IMG/VR virus record: IMGVR_UViG_3300005613_000127 | Coordinates: 1-43,550 of that record | Direction: 5' to 3' (one strand) | DNA from: a virus | DNA length: 43,550 bases | Part shown: piece by piece, positions 17,005 through 22,147 of the stretch | Layout: each line of letters begins with the position of its first letter | How positions within the stretch are numbered: position 1 is the first letter of the stretch | Notes under the pieces: generated by a model | What the model was told of the DNA's origin: nothing | The model's database searches: none | Seen by the model: only the letters and a program-made list of their open reading frames with translations | Made by a program: the position numbers and the translations under genes

Positions 17005-17018
17005 TGACGGGCGCGTCA
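17005..17018. promoter_or_regulatory. Palindromic operator, site 1 (TGACG-GGCG-CGTCA)
   Basis: This 14-bp inverted repeat is identical to site 2 at 30801 and matches the arms of sites at 35700 and 37621. Here it lies 11 bases upstream of the -35 of the late promoter and about 80 bp before the plus-strand Ogr-like gene. It could control either or both directions. Confidence 0.65.
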
Positions 17019-17100
17019 ATACCCCTCCATGAATATACACCGAAGCGGGTGGAGGGCGTAATGTTCGAGGCGTCAATTAACCAACCGCGAGAACACGAAA

Positions 17101-17400
17101 ATGGACTCTGATCAATTTACCGATGAAGAAGGCGTGTGCCGTATGCCCTGTCCGAACTGCGGATCGCCGGTAGAGGTGGTAAGCAGCCGGGACGGTAGGG
17201 TGTTATCGACCTATGCACAGTGCCAAGGGCCGGAGCATGTCTGCGGCGGACAGTTCTTTACTACCGAATCCCATGAGAACCCTAACTGGCTCGATCATTT
17301 ATCCCAGTCGGATTTCGACACGGTGGCCATTAAGTTTGACCAATGGGCCCACACCTCCAAAGCGTCCGAAGGCTATCGACGCGACGAAGAGTGGACTTAA
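17101..17400 (+). CDS. Ogr/Delta-like zinc-finger regulator
   Basis: The 99-aa protein contains C17-P-N-C20-G ... Y-x-Q-C41 ... C48-G-G-Q-F-F, the CPxCG...YxQCxnxxCGxxF layout of the P2 Ogr / P4 Delta family of late-gene activators (zinc-binding, contacting RNA polymerase alpha). The C-terminal half is acidic and not part of the usual family. It reads opposite to the late genes it might activate and begins the plus-strand region that splits the late operon. The ribosome binding site is weak. Activator function is inferred. Confidence 0.68.
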   Translation: MDSDQFTDEEGVCRMPCPNCGSPVEVVSSRDGRVLSTYAQCQGPEHVCGGQFFTTESHENPNWLDHLSQSDFDTVAIKFDQWAHTSKASEGYRRDEEWT

Positions 17401-17426
17401 ACTTTTAACCAACAGGAACCAAGCCA

Positions 17427-17672
17427 ATGAGCCTAGCACCTATATCCGTAATAATGACCCGCATCAAAGCAGCCACCCCCGAGTCGCCTATCGCGGTATT
17501 CAAGCCCGTCATCCGCGACTACGGTCAACTGGACGCCATGTTCGGCAGCACGGTGCGCACCCAGGAGCGCGTAGAATCAGGCGACCCGCTGTTCGTCGGG
17601 TACTTTCACAGCCGCAACGGCATGTCAACCGACGCACTGTTCGCATTATTGAAGGTGGCCACTAATGGTTAG
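17427..17672 (+). CDS. Hypothetical small protein
   Basis: The 81-aa protein (MSLAPISVIMTRIKAATPES...) has a good ribosome binding site (AGGA nine bases before ATG) and overlaps the next gene by 8 nt, so it is likely real. FGSTVRTQERVESGDPLFVG followed by YFHSRNGMSTDALF has no motif I recognise. Base composition is phage-like, unlike the cassettes downstream. It probably belongs to an operon with the Ogr-like gene. Confidence 0.5.
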   Translation: MSLAPISVIMTRIKAATPESPIAVFKPVIRDYGQLDAMFGSTVRTQERVESGDPLFVGYFHSRNGMSTDALFALLKVATNG

Positions 17673-17859
17673 CGATAACTGCCACGCCCGACTCGACCGA
17701 TCCGGTGGGTACTCGTGCCCCCGGTGCGGCCTACAGTGGGATGCGGATGATACCGATCCGCCGGAGTGCAGGCAGGAACCGGGCAAGGCCAGTGAGACAA
17801 CGCGCGTGCGTGAACTGGGGCGTGTGCAGGATATACTTAACAGAGCTAATGAGGGTTGA
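17665..17859 (+). CDS. Small zinc-ribbon-like hypothetical protein
   Basis: The 64-aa protein has a C-P-R-C-G knuckle near residue 18 and a further Cys at DPPEC, plus an early Cys at DNCHARL, so it may bind zinc with a minimal ribbon. The C-terminus is a charged helix (RVRELGRVQDILNRANEG). It overlaps the upstream gene by 8 nt. Its stop codon lies in GGTTGAATG, where GTTGAAT fits the integron core consensus GTTRRRY, a possible left edge for the cassette array. Confidence 0.5.
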   Translation: MVSDNCHARLDRSGGYSCPRCGLQWDADDTDPPECRQEPGKASETTRVRELGRVQDILNRANEG

Positions 17860-18108
17860 ATGATGCGTGAATTATTAAACGAACTATTAGAATTTAAAAA
17901 CGCCATTAGTCATAACGGATGGATAATTCTACCACCATCGCCAGAGGGTGAGCTGAGAGTTCGTGTGGAATGGTGTCTTGCGGAAAGGCACGGATTTGAG
18001 ATGAACTGGAGCCTCTTAGAAATTGAAAAGTCAAATACCAACCTTGCTAAAGTATTTGTAGCTAACGCAAACCGATACATAAAAAGCGTTGTTGATAAAA
18101 ACCAATAG
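17860..18108 (+). CDS. Hypothetical 82-aa protein, possible first cassette ORF
   Basis: The protein begins MMRELLNELLEFKNAISHNG (the first or second ATG is possible; GAGGG lies just upstream in the preceding gene). Composition is clearly more AT-rich than the three genes before it, like the cassettes that follow. I recognise no family. The segment WIILPPSPEGELRVRVEWCL suggests a small alpha/beta fold. It may be part of cassette 1, whose attC lies 90 bases further on. Whether it entered with the array is uncertain. Confidence 0.5.
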   Translation: MMRELLNELLEFKNAISHNGWIILPPSPEGELRVRVEWCLAERHGFEMNWSLLEIEKSNTNLAKVFVANANRYIKSVVDKNQ

Positions 18109-18120
18109 GGTGCCTAAGTA

Positions 18121-18198
18121 ATGGAGCTAATATTACAAACCTTATCGGCGGGCATTCTACTGGTGACGGCCGTGCTGGTGGTTCGGCTTTGGTGGTAG
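18121..18198 (+). CDS. 25-aa single-pass membrane peptide
   Basis: A short ORF encodes MELILQTLSAGILLVTAVLV followed by VRLWW, essentially one transmembrane helix. AGGGTG lies about nine bases before the ATG. Its TAG stop abuts the GATTAAC that begins the first attC hairpin. It could be a phage membrane micropeptide or a toxin-like cassette product. Too short for a firm call. Confidence 0.35.
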   Translation: MELILQTLSAGILLVTAVLVVRLWW

Positions 18199-18301
18199 GA
18201 TTAACGACCAAGCTCAGGGGCGCAATAAAGCGCCCACTGAGGCCCAAATTTAACCACAAACCGCGCCGCTTTATTGCGTCGCCTGGAGCTAATTGTTATG
18301 C
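18199..18301 (+). repeat. attC site 1
   Basis: The outer boxes are GATTAAC (18199-18205) and GTTATGC (18295-18301), total 103 bp. The arms AGCTCAGG...CGCAATAAAGCG and CGCTTTATTGCG...CCTGGAGCT pair over a perfect inner 12 bp and an outer segment with one extra-helical base. The outer segment and flanks closely resemble attC site 7 at 20361. The GGAG inside the right arm serves as ribosome binding site for the next ORF. Confidence 0.82.
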
Positions 18302-18522
18302 AAGTTTTATACACCGATTATCCTTTTGTTGAGCTTGGCGATACGCCAGGCGAGATTGCGCCAGTGCGGAAAGTGATGCCGCTGGAGTATGACGGAGATA
18401 AGTATTGCACAGTGCTAGTTGATGGCATCAAGAGTGAGATCAAGGCCGGGTACATTTACACTAAGCGCGGAAGGTGTGGTGAAGTGCCGGTATTTAACCC
18501 TGCTGAATACTTTTCTGCATAA
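18298..18522 (+). CDS. Cassette protein, hypothetical (74 aa)
   Basis: The ATG lies inside the GTTATGC core box of attC 1, with GGAG nine bases upstream inside the attC arm, so I prefer it to a TTG start 24 bases earlier. The stop TAA is part of the next GCATAAC box. The protein (MQVLYTDYPFVELGDTPGEI..., EYDGDKYCTVLVDGIKSEIK) looks like a small beta-rich domain, possibly SH3-like, of unknown function, a common type of cassette product. Confidence 0.72.
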   Translation: MQVLYTDYPFVELGDTPGEIAPVRKVMPLEYDGDKYCTVLVDGIKSEIKAGYIYTKRGRCGEVPVFNPAEYFSA

Positions 18523-18581
18523 CGCCAACATAACCGGCACGTAGCGAAGCGGAGTGTCCGCAGTTAATGTGCCGGTTATGT
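18517..18581 (+). repeat. attC-like site 2 (atypical)
   Basis: It starts with GCATAAC (18517-18523) and ends with GTTATGT (18575-18581). A perfect 14-bp inverted repeat, AACATAACCGGCAC / GTGCCGGTTATGTT, encloses a 28-base loop. The left flank TAACGCCAACATAA matches the truncated site at 19050, so both belong to one attC family. The perfect arms without a bulge are unusual for attC and may reflect partial degeneration or a modified site. Confidence 0.6.
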
Positions 18582-18599
18582 TCTTTTGAGGACATAGAT

Positions 18600-18776
18600 A
18601 TGGAAATAGTCACAAGCTGGCAGACGTTAATGCTATACGCCAAAGAACTTGGGCGGGCAAGACTGAGCGGAGATGAAGCTCGTATAACAGAGGCTAAACG
18701 AAAACATGACGAGTACCGCGATCTTTGCCTTAGAAGTGACAGAGTGATTTTACCGTGCGTCTTTGGCGACTTGTAG
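18600..18776 (+). CDS. Cassette protein, hypothetical (58 aa)
   Basis: The ATG at 18600 has GAGG nine bases upstream. An in-frame ATG at 18567 lies in the attC hairpin and is rejected. The protein (MEIVTSWQTLMLYAKELGRA, RITEAKRKHDEYRDLCLRSD) is mostly helical and charged. It ends one base before ACATAAC of the next attC. No family recognised. Confidence 0.62.
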   Translation: MEIVTSWQTLMLYAKELGRARLSGDEARITEAKRKHDEYRDLCLRSDRVILPCVFGDL

Positions 18777-18844
18777 ACATAACAAATTAGCTAATTAGTG
18801 AGCCGGCGCTTTTCCGGCGAATCAGATTTAGCGCCTGGTTAGGC
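18777..18844 (+). repeat. attC site 3
   Basis: Boxes ACATAAC (18777-18783) and GTTAGGC (18838-18844), 68 bp. The arms GCTAATTAGTGAGCCGG and CCGGCGAATCAGATTTAGC pair as GCTAA, TGA and GCCGG blocks separated by mismatches and extra bases, with a short apical loop. GTTAGGC is an exact GTTRRRY core. Confidence 0.78.
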
Positions 18845-18857
18845 GCAGGAGAACATG

Positions 18858-19055
18858 ATGGAACTTGAAGTAATAGAGCAGCAAATAGCTTGCAACGAAC
18901 TAACAGCGGCGCAGGTATTTACACAGATGAAACAGTATATAGATATTGCGCATAAAGCTGGCTGGGATGGTGCAGTATTAGCTGTTGTTGATCTAATGGA
19001 GACTGGCGCTGGCGTTGATGAAGAAACAATTAAAGAACAACTTTTGAGCGCCTAA
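18858..19055 (+). CDS. Cassette protein, hypothetical (65 aa, helical)
   Basis: AGGAG stands six bases before the second of two consecutive ATGs (18855 or 18858), and I take the second. The protein (MELEVIEQQIACNELTAAQV, YIDIAHKAGWDGAVLAVVDL) is acidic and all-helical. Its TAA stop is inside GCCTAAC of the next site. The pattern of ORF stop inside the R'' box recurs along the array. Function unknown. Confidence 0.62.
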   Translation: MELEVIEQQIACNELTAAQVFTQMKQYIDIAHKAGWDGAVLAVVDLMETGAGVDEETIKEQLLSA

Positions 19056-19086
19056 CGCCAGCATAAACGGGCGGCGATTTGCCGCC
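19050..19086 (+). repeat. Truncated attC site 4 (left half only)
   Basis: GCCTAAC (19050-19056) is followed by GCCAGCATAAACGG and a perfect GGCGGC-GATTT-GCCGCC hairpin, but the matching right arm and GTTRRRY core are absent. The sequence runs directly into the AGGAGA of the next gene. Two former cassettes thus appear fused. Confidence 0.6.
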
Positions 19087-19105
19087 AGAACAGGAGATTG
19101 AGACG

Positions 19106-19441
19106 ATGACAAACGAAGCCGAGAAACCAGAAGCAACCGCCGACCAAGCCGCTCCGGTTGATGCACTTGTTATGCGAGTCCTCCGGTTTGTGCAAATGGT
19201 ATCGGATGGCGGCGCAAGGACTCCGAACGGCACCCAATTTGTGTGGGCCACATGGTTTTGGAGCGACGACTATCGCCCGGAAAACAGCGTGAGGAGCGTG
19301 CTACCTGGCGAATGGAGTGAACTGAAGGCGCGGGCATACATGCGCCTACTTGGGCGCTTTGGTCTCATCAGCGGTTGCCATTGCGGGTGTCGCGGAGATT
19401 ATGTGCTGACCGAAAAAGCCAAAAGGTTGATTGGCGCATAA
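19106..19441 (+). CDS. Cassette protein, hypothetical (111 aa, winged-helix-like end)
   Basis: Start ATG 19106 has AGGAGA about nine bases upstream, and an in-frame TTG at 19079 is rejected. After an Ala/Glu-rich leader the protein reads VMRVLRFVQMVSDGGARTPN, ELKARAYMRLLGRFGLISGC, then HCGCRGDYVLTEKAKRLIGA. The GLI-x-G...Y-x-L-T-E-K-A ending resembles the wing region of winged-helix proteins. It is the most GC-rich cassette. Stop TAA lies in GCATAAC. Confidence 0.65.
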   Translation: MTNEAEKPEATADQAAPVDALVMRVLRFVQMVSDGGARTPNGTQFVWATWFWSDDYRPENSVRSVLPGEWSELKARAYMRLLGRFGLISGCHCGCRGDYVLTEKAKRLIGA

Positions 19442-19506
19442 CGGTGTGCTCAGCGGTAGGAATGGAGCGCAGCGGAATGACTATCCGCTGGAGCTATTTG
19501 TTAGCA
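19436..19506 (+). repeat. attC site 5
   Basis: Boxes GCATAAC (19436-19442) and a slightly degenerate GTTAGCA (19500-19506), 71 bp. Arms GCTCAGCGGTAG and CTATCCGCTGGAGC pair with extra-helical C and A, the same GCTC-AG / CTGGAGC theme as sites 1 and 7. The loop contains a second AGCGG copy. Confidence 0.74.
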
Positions 19507-19525
19507 ATTTTATTTGGAGAAAATA

Positions 19526-19762
19526 ATGGAACTTAAAAAACTTGAAGGGCTGATAGAAGACAAGGTGGTAAAAGGTGAAATGCCTTGTGGACTATTCGAC
19601 ACCGGGGTGCAGATTGTGCGTGTGTACCTCGGCGGTGACGATTTCGATACTGTTTGCTTTGAGTGGTTTCCGCACCCGGAGGCTCTTGAAGCATACCTGA
19701 TTGCTAACGATGAAGCTGTGCGGCAGGCAGCCGCCAAACTTGGAGAAAACGACGATGACTGA
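19526..19762 (+). CDS. Cassette protein, hypothetical (78 aa)
   Basis: GGAG seven bases before ATG 19526 supports this start over a TTG at 19514. The product (MELKKLEGLIEDKVVKGEMP, DTVCFEWFPHPEALEAYLIA) is an acidic alpha/beta protein. Its end overlaps the next ORF by 8 nt (ATGACTGA), making this a two-gene cassette with translational coupling, which is less common than one ORF per cassette. Confidence 0.64.
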   Translation: MELKKLEGLIEDKVVKGEMPCGLFDTGVQIVRVYLGGDDFDTVCFEWFPHPEALEAYLIANDEAVRQAAAKLGENDDD

Positions 19763-20036
19763 CGAAACCACGAACACCGAACAAAACCGCGTTGCGGCTG
19801 ACTGTCTGAACGAGCGCCTTCTTATGCGCTACGGGTACTGTTGCGACTGCAAACATATCCACGCTGAATCTGTGGTTCAAGCCAGTAAAATCCCCGGACA
19901 CCCTTGCAACGGGTGCTGGTTTACTGATGATAAACACAATTGGGAATCGAGGGATGGAAAACAATATTATACGGATGACGGCATGCTGATGAATGGTGAC
20001 GGAACAAGAAGCATATTTGATGATGTTGACGCATAA
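19755..20036 (+). CDS. Cassette protein, Cys-rich, possible zinc binding (93 aa)
   Basis: Starts inside the end of the preceding ORF with GGAG nine bases upstream. It contains YGYCCDCKHIHAES and GHPCNGCWFTDD, giving two CxxC-like knuckles with nearby His, so a single zinc site is plausible. The C-terminus is Asp/Gly-rich (YYTDDGMLMNGDG). Stop TAA is inside GCATAAC at 20031. Unknown function. Confidence 0.64.
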   Translation: MTDETTNTEQNRVAADCLNERLLMRYGYCCDCKHIHAESVVQASKIPGHPCNGCWFTDDKHNWESRDGKQYYTDDGMLMNGDGTRSIFDDVDA

Positions 20037-20037
20037 C
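20031..20037 (+). repeat. attC remnant 6 (R'' box only)
   Basis: GCATAAC at the stop codon is followed by GTGAAAGCTAACAGGAGAACGAA and then the next start codon, with no hairpin and no GTTRRRY core. It looks like the left end of an attC whose remainder was deleted, joining two cassettes. Confidence 0.5.
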
Positions 20038-20060
20038 GTGAAAGCTAACAGGAGAACGAA

Positions 20061-20366
20061 ATGAGCAAAGCGAATGAAGTGAATCCGGTTGAGCGATTTG
20101 TCATGCGTATCGGTAACGTCGAAGTTAGATGTTGCGATAAGCATTTATGTAGCACCGGATTTTTAGAAACTGCTGAAATTGTAAAGTGGCATGATGGTGG
20201 TGAAACTTGCCACACTATCGCTGCATGGCGCAGAGATAACGAAGGATACGACTTGTATTTCATTGGTGGCAGACCGTTTGATGCTTGTGGTGCTGATGTT
20301 TTCTGGAAGCTGGCAAAAGCAGGACAAGACCATTTAGATGATTACTTTGAAGAAACGGACGCATAA
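20061..20366 (+). CDS. Cassette protein, hypothetical (101 aa)
   Basis: AGGAG nine bases before ATG. The protein (NPVERFVMRIGNVEVRCCDK, ETAEIVKWHDGGETCHTIAA, DVFWKLAKAGQDHLDDYFEE) has the look of the small alpha/beta proteins common in chromosomal integron cassettes. Cysteines are scattered (CC, C, C, C) without a clear ribbon. It stops inside GCATAAC of attC 7. Function unknown. Confidence 0.66.
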   Translation: MSKANEVNPVERFVMRIGNVEVRCCDKHLCSTGFLETAEIVKWHDGGETCHTIAAWRRDNEGYDLYFIGGRPFDACGADVFWKLAKAGQDHLDDYFEETDA

Positions 20367-20461
20367 CGACCAAGCTCAGGCGACCAGAACCGCCTGCACA
20401 GAGTTTAAATTTACCAATAAAGCCGACGCGGTTCTGGGTCGGCTGGAGCGTAGTGTTATGC
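20361..20461 (+). repeat. attC site 7
   Basis: Perfectly complementary outer boxes GCATAAC (20361-20367) and GTTATGC (20455-20461), 101 bp. Arms AGCTCAGGCGACCAGAACCGC-type and GCGGTTCTGGGTCGGCTGGAGCG-type pair almost fully with two extra-helical cytosines. The central TTTAAATTTACCA resembles the centre of site 1. It is the most canonical attC in the array. Confidence 0.85.
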
Positions 20462-20634
20462 GTGACTTTGAAATAGGTGACATTGTTGAGATCGGGGCGC
20501 TTGATGAATGGTATGAGGTTGTCGGCGTAATTCACGACGAGGAACGGCTATTTGTTGCTACTGGCCCATCATGGTGCGAGCAAGAATTTCCGTTTGGCTC
20601 AGTGGTGGCACAGTACCGACGCATTGACGCATAA
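20458..20634 (+). CDS. Cassette protein, hypothetical (58 aa, SH3-like)
   Basis: The ATG is inside the GTTATGC core, with GGAG nine bases upstream inside the attC arm, the same arrangement as the ORF at 18298. MRDFEIGDIVEIGALDEWYE, VVGVIHDEERLFVATGPSWC has the strand pattern of a small SH3-like barrel (GDIVEI...WYEVVGV). Stop TAA is in GCATAAC. Similar to the 74-aa cassette protein in style, but not clearly homologous. Confidence 0.68.
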   Translation: MRDFEIGDIVEIGALDEWYEVVGVIHDEERLFVATGPSWCEQEFPFGSVVAQYRRIDA

Positions 20635-20697
20635 CGACTTGCGATAACCGGAGAGGCGCGGCTTTTGCGCCGAATCCGGTTTATTGCTTTGTTATGT
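20629..20697 (+). repeat. attC site 8
   Basis: Boxes GCATAAC (20629-20635) and GTTATGT (20691-20697), 69 bp. Arms GCGATAACCGGAGAGGCGC and GCGCCGAATCCGGTTTATTGC pair in GC, ATAA, CCGGA and GGCGC blocks with an extra-helical A and an internal asymmetry, around a short CGGCTTTT-type loop. Good attC geometry. Confidence 0.8.
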
Positions 20698-20708
20698 GAT
20701 TTTAGTGA

Positions 20709-20737
20709 TTGACATTGATTGGTGCCTGATGTAAAGT
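20709..20737 (+). promoter_or_regulatory. Promoter carried by a cassette
   Basis: TTGACA (20709-20714), 17 bases, TAAAGT (20732-20737), upstream of the AlpA-like gene. Most cassettes lack promoters, so this one may drive its own regulator and the last cassette. The -35 is perfect and the -10 matches in four of six positions. Confidence 0.55.
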
Positions 20738-20768
20738 TAAAACTCTTAAACAATATACGGAATTAGCT

Positions 20769-20960
20769 ATGAATGTCGACACTAAAGAATCTATTTATTA
20801 CTCTGATAAGTGCTTAGCAAAAAAATACTCAGTTAGCAGGGCTACTATTTGGCGATGGGCTGACAATGGGACACTGCCTAAGCCGTTTAAGTTTTCTGGC
20901 GGTGTAACTAGGTGGAGAAATAGTGATATAGCTGAATTTGAAAAAACACTTAGCACATAA
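20769..20960 (+). CDS. AlpA / excisionase-like DNA-binding protein
   Basis: The 63-aa protein YYSDKCLAKKYSVSRATIWR, WADNGTLPKPFKFSGGVTRW, RNSDIAEFEKTL matches the MerR-like winged-helix AlpA/HTH_17 pattern (..ha..ygvSraTiWRwvk.G.lPkPvklg.....W...di..w). AlpA-type proteins regulate or excise mobile elements. It is carried as a cassette with its own promoter and sits between attC sites 8 and 9. Its target is unknown. It could act on phage or host promoters. Confidence 0.82.
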   Translation: MNVDTKESIYYSDKCLAKKYSVSRATIWRWADNGTLPKPFKFSGGVTRWRNSDIAEFEKTLST

Positions 20961-21039
20961 CGATTGAAATAAGCGGCGGCGTTGCGCTGCCAGATAAAAA
21001 CCTACTGTATGACCGTCGCGCTAGATTGACTGGTTAGGC
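20955..21039 (+). repeat. attC site 9
   Basis: Boxes ACATAAC (20955-20961) and GTTAGGC (21033-21039), 85 bp. Arms around AAGCGGCGGCG and CGTCGCGCTAG pair imperfectly, and the loop is longer than in the other sites. The AlpA-like ORF stop lies inside the left box. The core box is an exact GTTRRRY. Confidence 0.66.
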
Positions 21040-21063
21040 ATTTTTCCTACGGAGTAAAAGTTT

Positions 21064-21306
21064 ATGAATGAAGATATTAGATGGCTTATTGAAACAGGTT
21101 CACCCGCTAAATGGTGGCAAAGTGGAGGAAGGGCGATGTTCGGCGGCGAGTACATTGAAACATGGGTAGACGATGCTAGTCACGCGCATGATTTTCGCAA
21201 AAAAGAATGGGCAGAAGCGGAAATAAAAAGACTTGAATCATTTGGTGTTACTACTCCAATGACCGCAACTGAGCACATGTTTGGCTGCTGGACTGGTGAT
21301 GCCTAA
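21064..21306 (+). CDS. Cassette protein, hypothetical (80 aa), last in array
   Basis: GGAG ten bases before ATG. The protein (MNEDIRWLIETGSPAKWWQS, KKEWAEAEIKRLESFGVTTP, TEHMFGCWTGDA) is small, acidic and Trp-rich. The stop TAA is inside GCCTAAC at 21301, where an attC should begin, but the phage sequence follows within a few bases. I do not recognise a family. Confidence 0.64.
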   Translation: MNEDIRWLIETGSPAKWWQSGGRAMFGGEYIETWVDDASHAHDFRKKEWAEAEIKRLESFGVTTPMTATEHMFGCWTGDA

Positions 21307-21307
21307 C
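21301..21307 (+). repeat. attC remnant 10 (R'' box) at the array's right edge
   Basis: GCCTAAC is followed by TTGTCAATAG and then the 3' end of the minor head gene. No hairpin remains. GATGCCTAA occurs at 21299-21307 and again at 21319-21327, where the second copy overlaps the head gene's stop codon, a short direct repeat at the junction. Confidence 0.5.
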
Positions 21308-21322
21308 TTGTCAATAGGATGC

Positions 21323-22147
21323 CTAATCGTCCTCTGGGATGATTAGCTCATAGTCACACCGACACTGGTAGTCTACGCCTGGTAGCAACCACTGACCGTC
21401 GCACGACGAGTACAATCCTTTGCCCAGCTCGAACTCTTTACCCTCGCGGCGTTCGTGGCATTTCCGCACCCGTTCGTCCTTACTCGTGCGCCAGATCGCC
21501 TTTTCGATCCCCAGGTTCTGCGCGCGTAGCTTTGTGGTGATGCTGTTGAAATTGCCGATCTGATTGCGCGCGGTGAACTTGGCATGGTTCTTGCGCTTCT
21601 CCACCATTCCGTCGAACTGCGACAGGATCTCTTCCAGGCTGCTACCCTGCGTCATAGCTTGCAGCGTGTTGGCGGTGTACAGCTCCAGCGTCTCGTCGCG
21701 TAGCTTTTTGACCCATTGTGCTGTCTCAAGATTCAGCGCGTTGATGTCCGCCGTCAGACCTTCCGTAGCGGTTAGCTCGGTCGTGGACAGCCCGATAGCC
21801 TTCTCGACCCGACTGTACAACTCGCTGCGGTTGCGCTTGTTGACTTTACCCAGCACGCTTTTAACCAGCGCGTCGATGCGTTTGTTGTCGAACTGTTTAA
21901 TCAACTTAGATGACGTGCGGTTGGCCAGTCGCAGGAACACCCGCGCATAGTTGCCCGGTTGTGCATCCTCGAACTTGTCCACCGTGCTGGCGTGCAGGCT
22001 CTTGATCGCCTGGTTGCGGAATCGCTGGCTTATCTGCTCGATCATGTAGGCGGTAGCCTGCTCCAGCTCCCGTTCCTGCGCACGGGGTGACTCGGGTGCC
22101 TTTATCTGGATCGGCTTGTCGGCTTTTAGGTTACGCTTCACTGTCAT
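21323..22147 (-). CDS. Minor head protein (Mu gpF / SPP1 gp7-like)
   Basis: From ATG 22147 the protein is 274 aa (MTVKRNLKADKPIQIKAPES...). A longer frame overlapping the portal gene is rejected because GGG precedes this start. The C-terminal third, HAKFTARNQIGNFNSITTKL, AIWRTSKDERVRKCHERREG, KEF..., LPGVDYQCRCDYELIIPED, is the Phage_Mu_F signature with RxxHxxxxGxxF-like spacing and CRC. It binds portal and scaffold during head assembly. The cassette array lies directly beyond its stop. Confidence 0.85.
   Translation of the reverse strand: MTVKRNLKADKPIQIKAPESPRAQERELEQATAYMIEQISQRFRNQAIKSLHASTVDKFEDAQPGNYARVFLRLANRTSSKLIKQFDNKRIDALVKSVLGKVNKRNRSELYSRVEKAIGLSTTELTATEGLTADINALNLETAQWVKKLRDETLELYTANTLQAMTQGSSLEEILSQFDGMVEKRKNHAKFTARNQIGNFNSITTKLRAQNLGIEKAIWRTSKDERVRKCHERREGKEFELGKGLYSSCDGQWLLPGVDYQCRCDYELIIPEDD

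Larger units (their letters stand above)
18199..21307 (+). mobile_element. Integron gene-cassette array without integrase (CALIN-like)
   Basis: Nine small same-strand ORFs lie between seven imperfect hairpins with attC features and three truncated attC remnants. Most ORFs end inside or next to a GCATAAC / GCCTAAC / ACATAAC box. Most hairpins close with GTTATGC, GTTATGT or GTTAGGC, which match or differ by one base from the attC core GTTRRRY. Arms pair with extra-helical bases, as in substrates of integron integrases (IntI). No intI gene exists in the window. The left edge could extend to 17855 (GTTGAAT). The right edge is about 15 bp from the stop of the minor head gene. Base composition is visibly more AT-rich than the phage. 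Confidence 0.82.

Noticed and set aside
18517-21039. Cassette hairpins as Rho-independent terminators or REP elements
   Set aside because: No T-runs follow, loops and arms differ between copies, and the conserved part is the outer AAC/GTT boxes, which is the attC pattern.
17101-21307. Integron integrase (intI) or attI near the cassettes
   Set aside because: No tyrosine recombinase frame occurs in this region or elsewhere in the window, so the array is called integrase-less.
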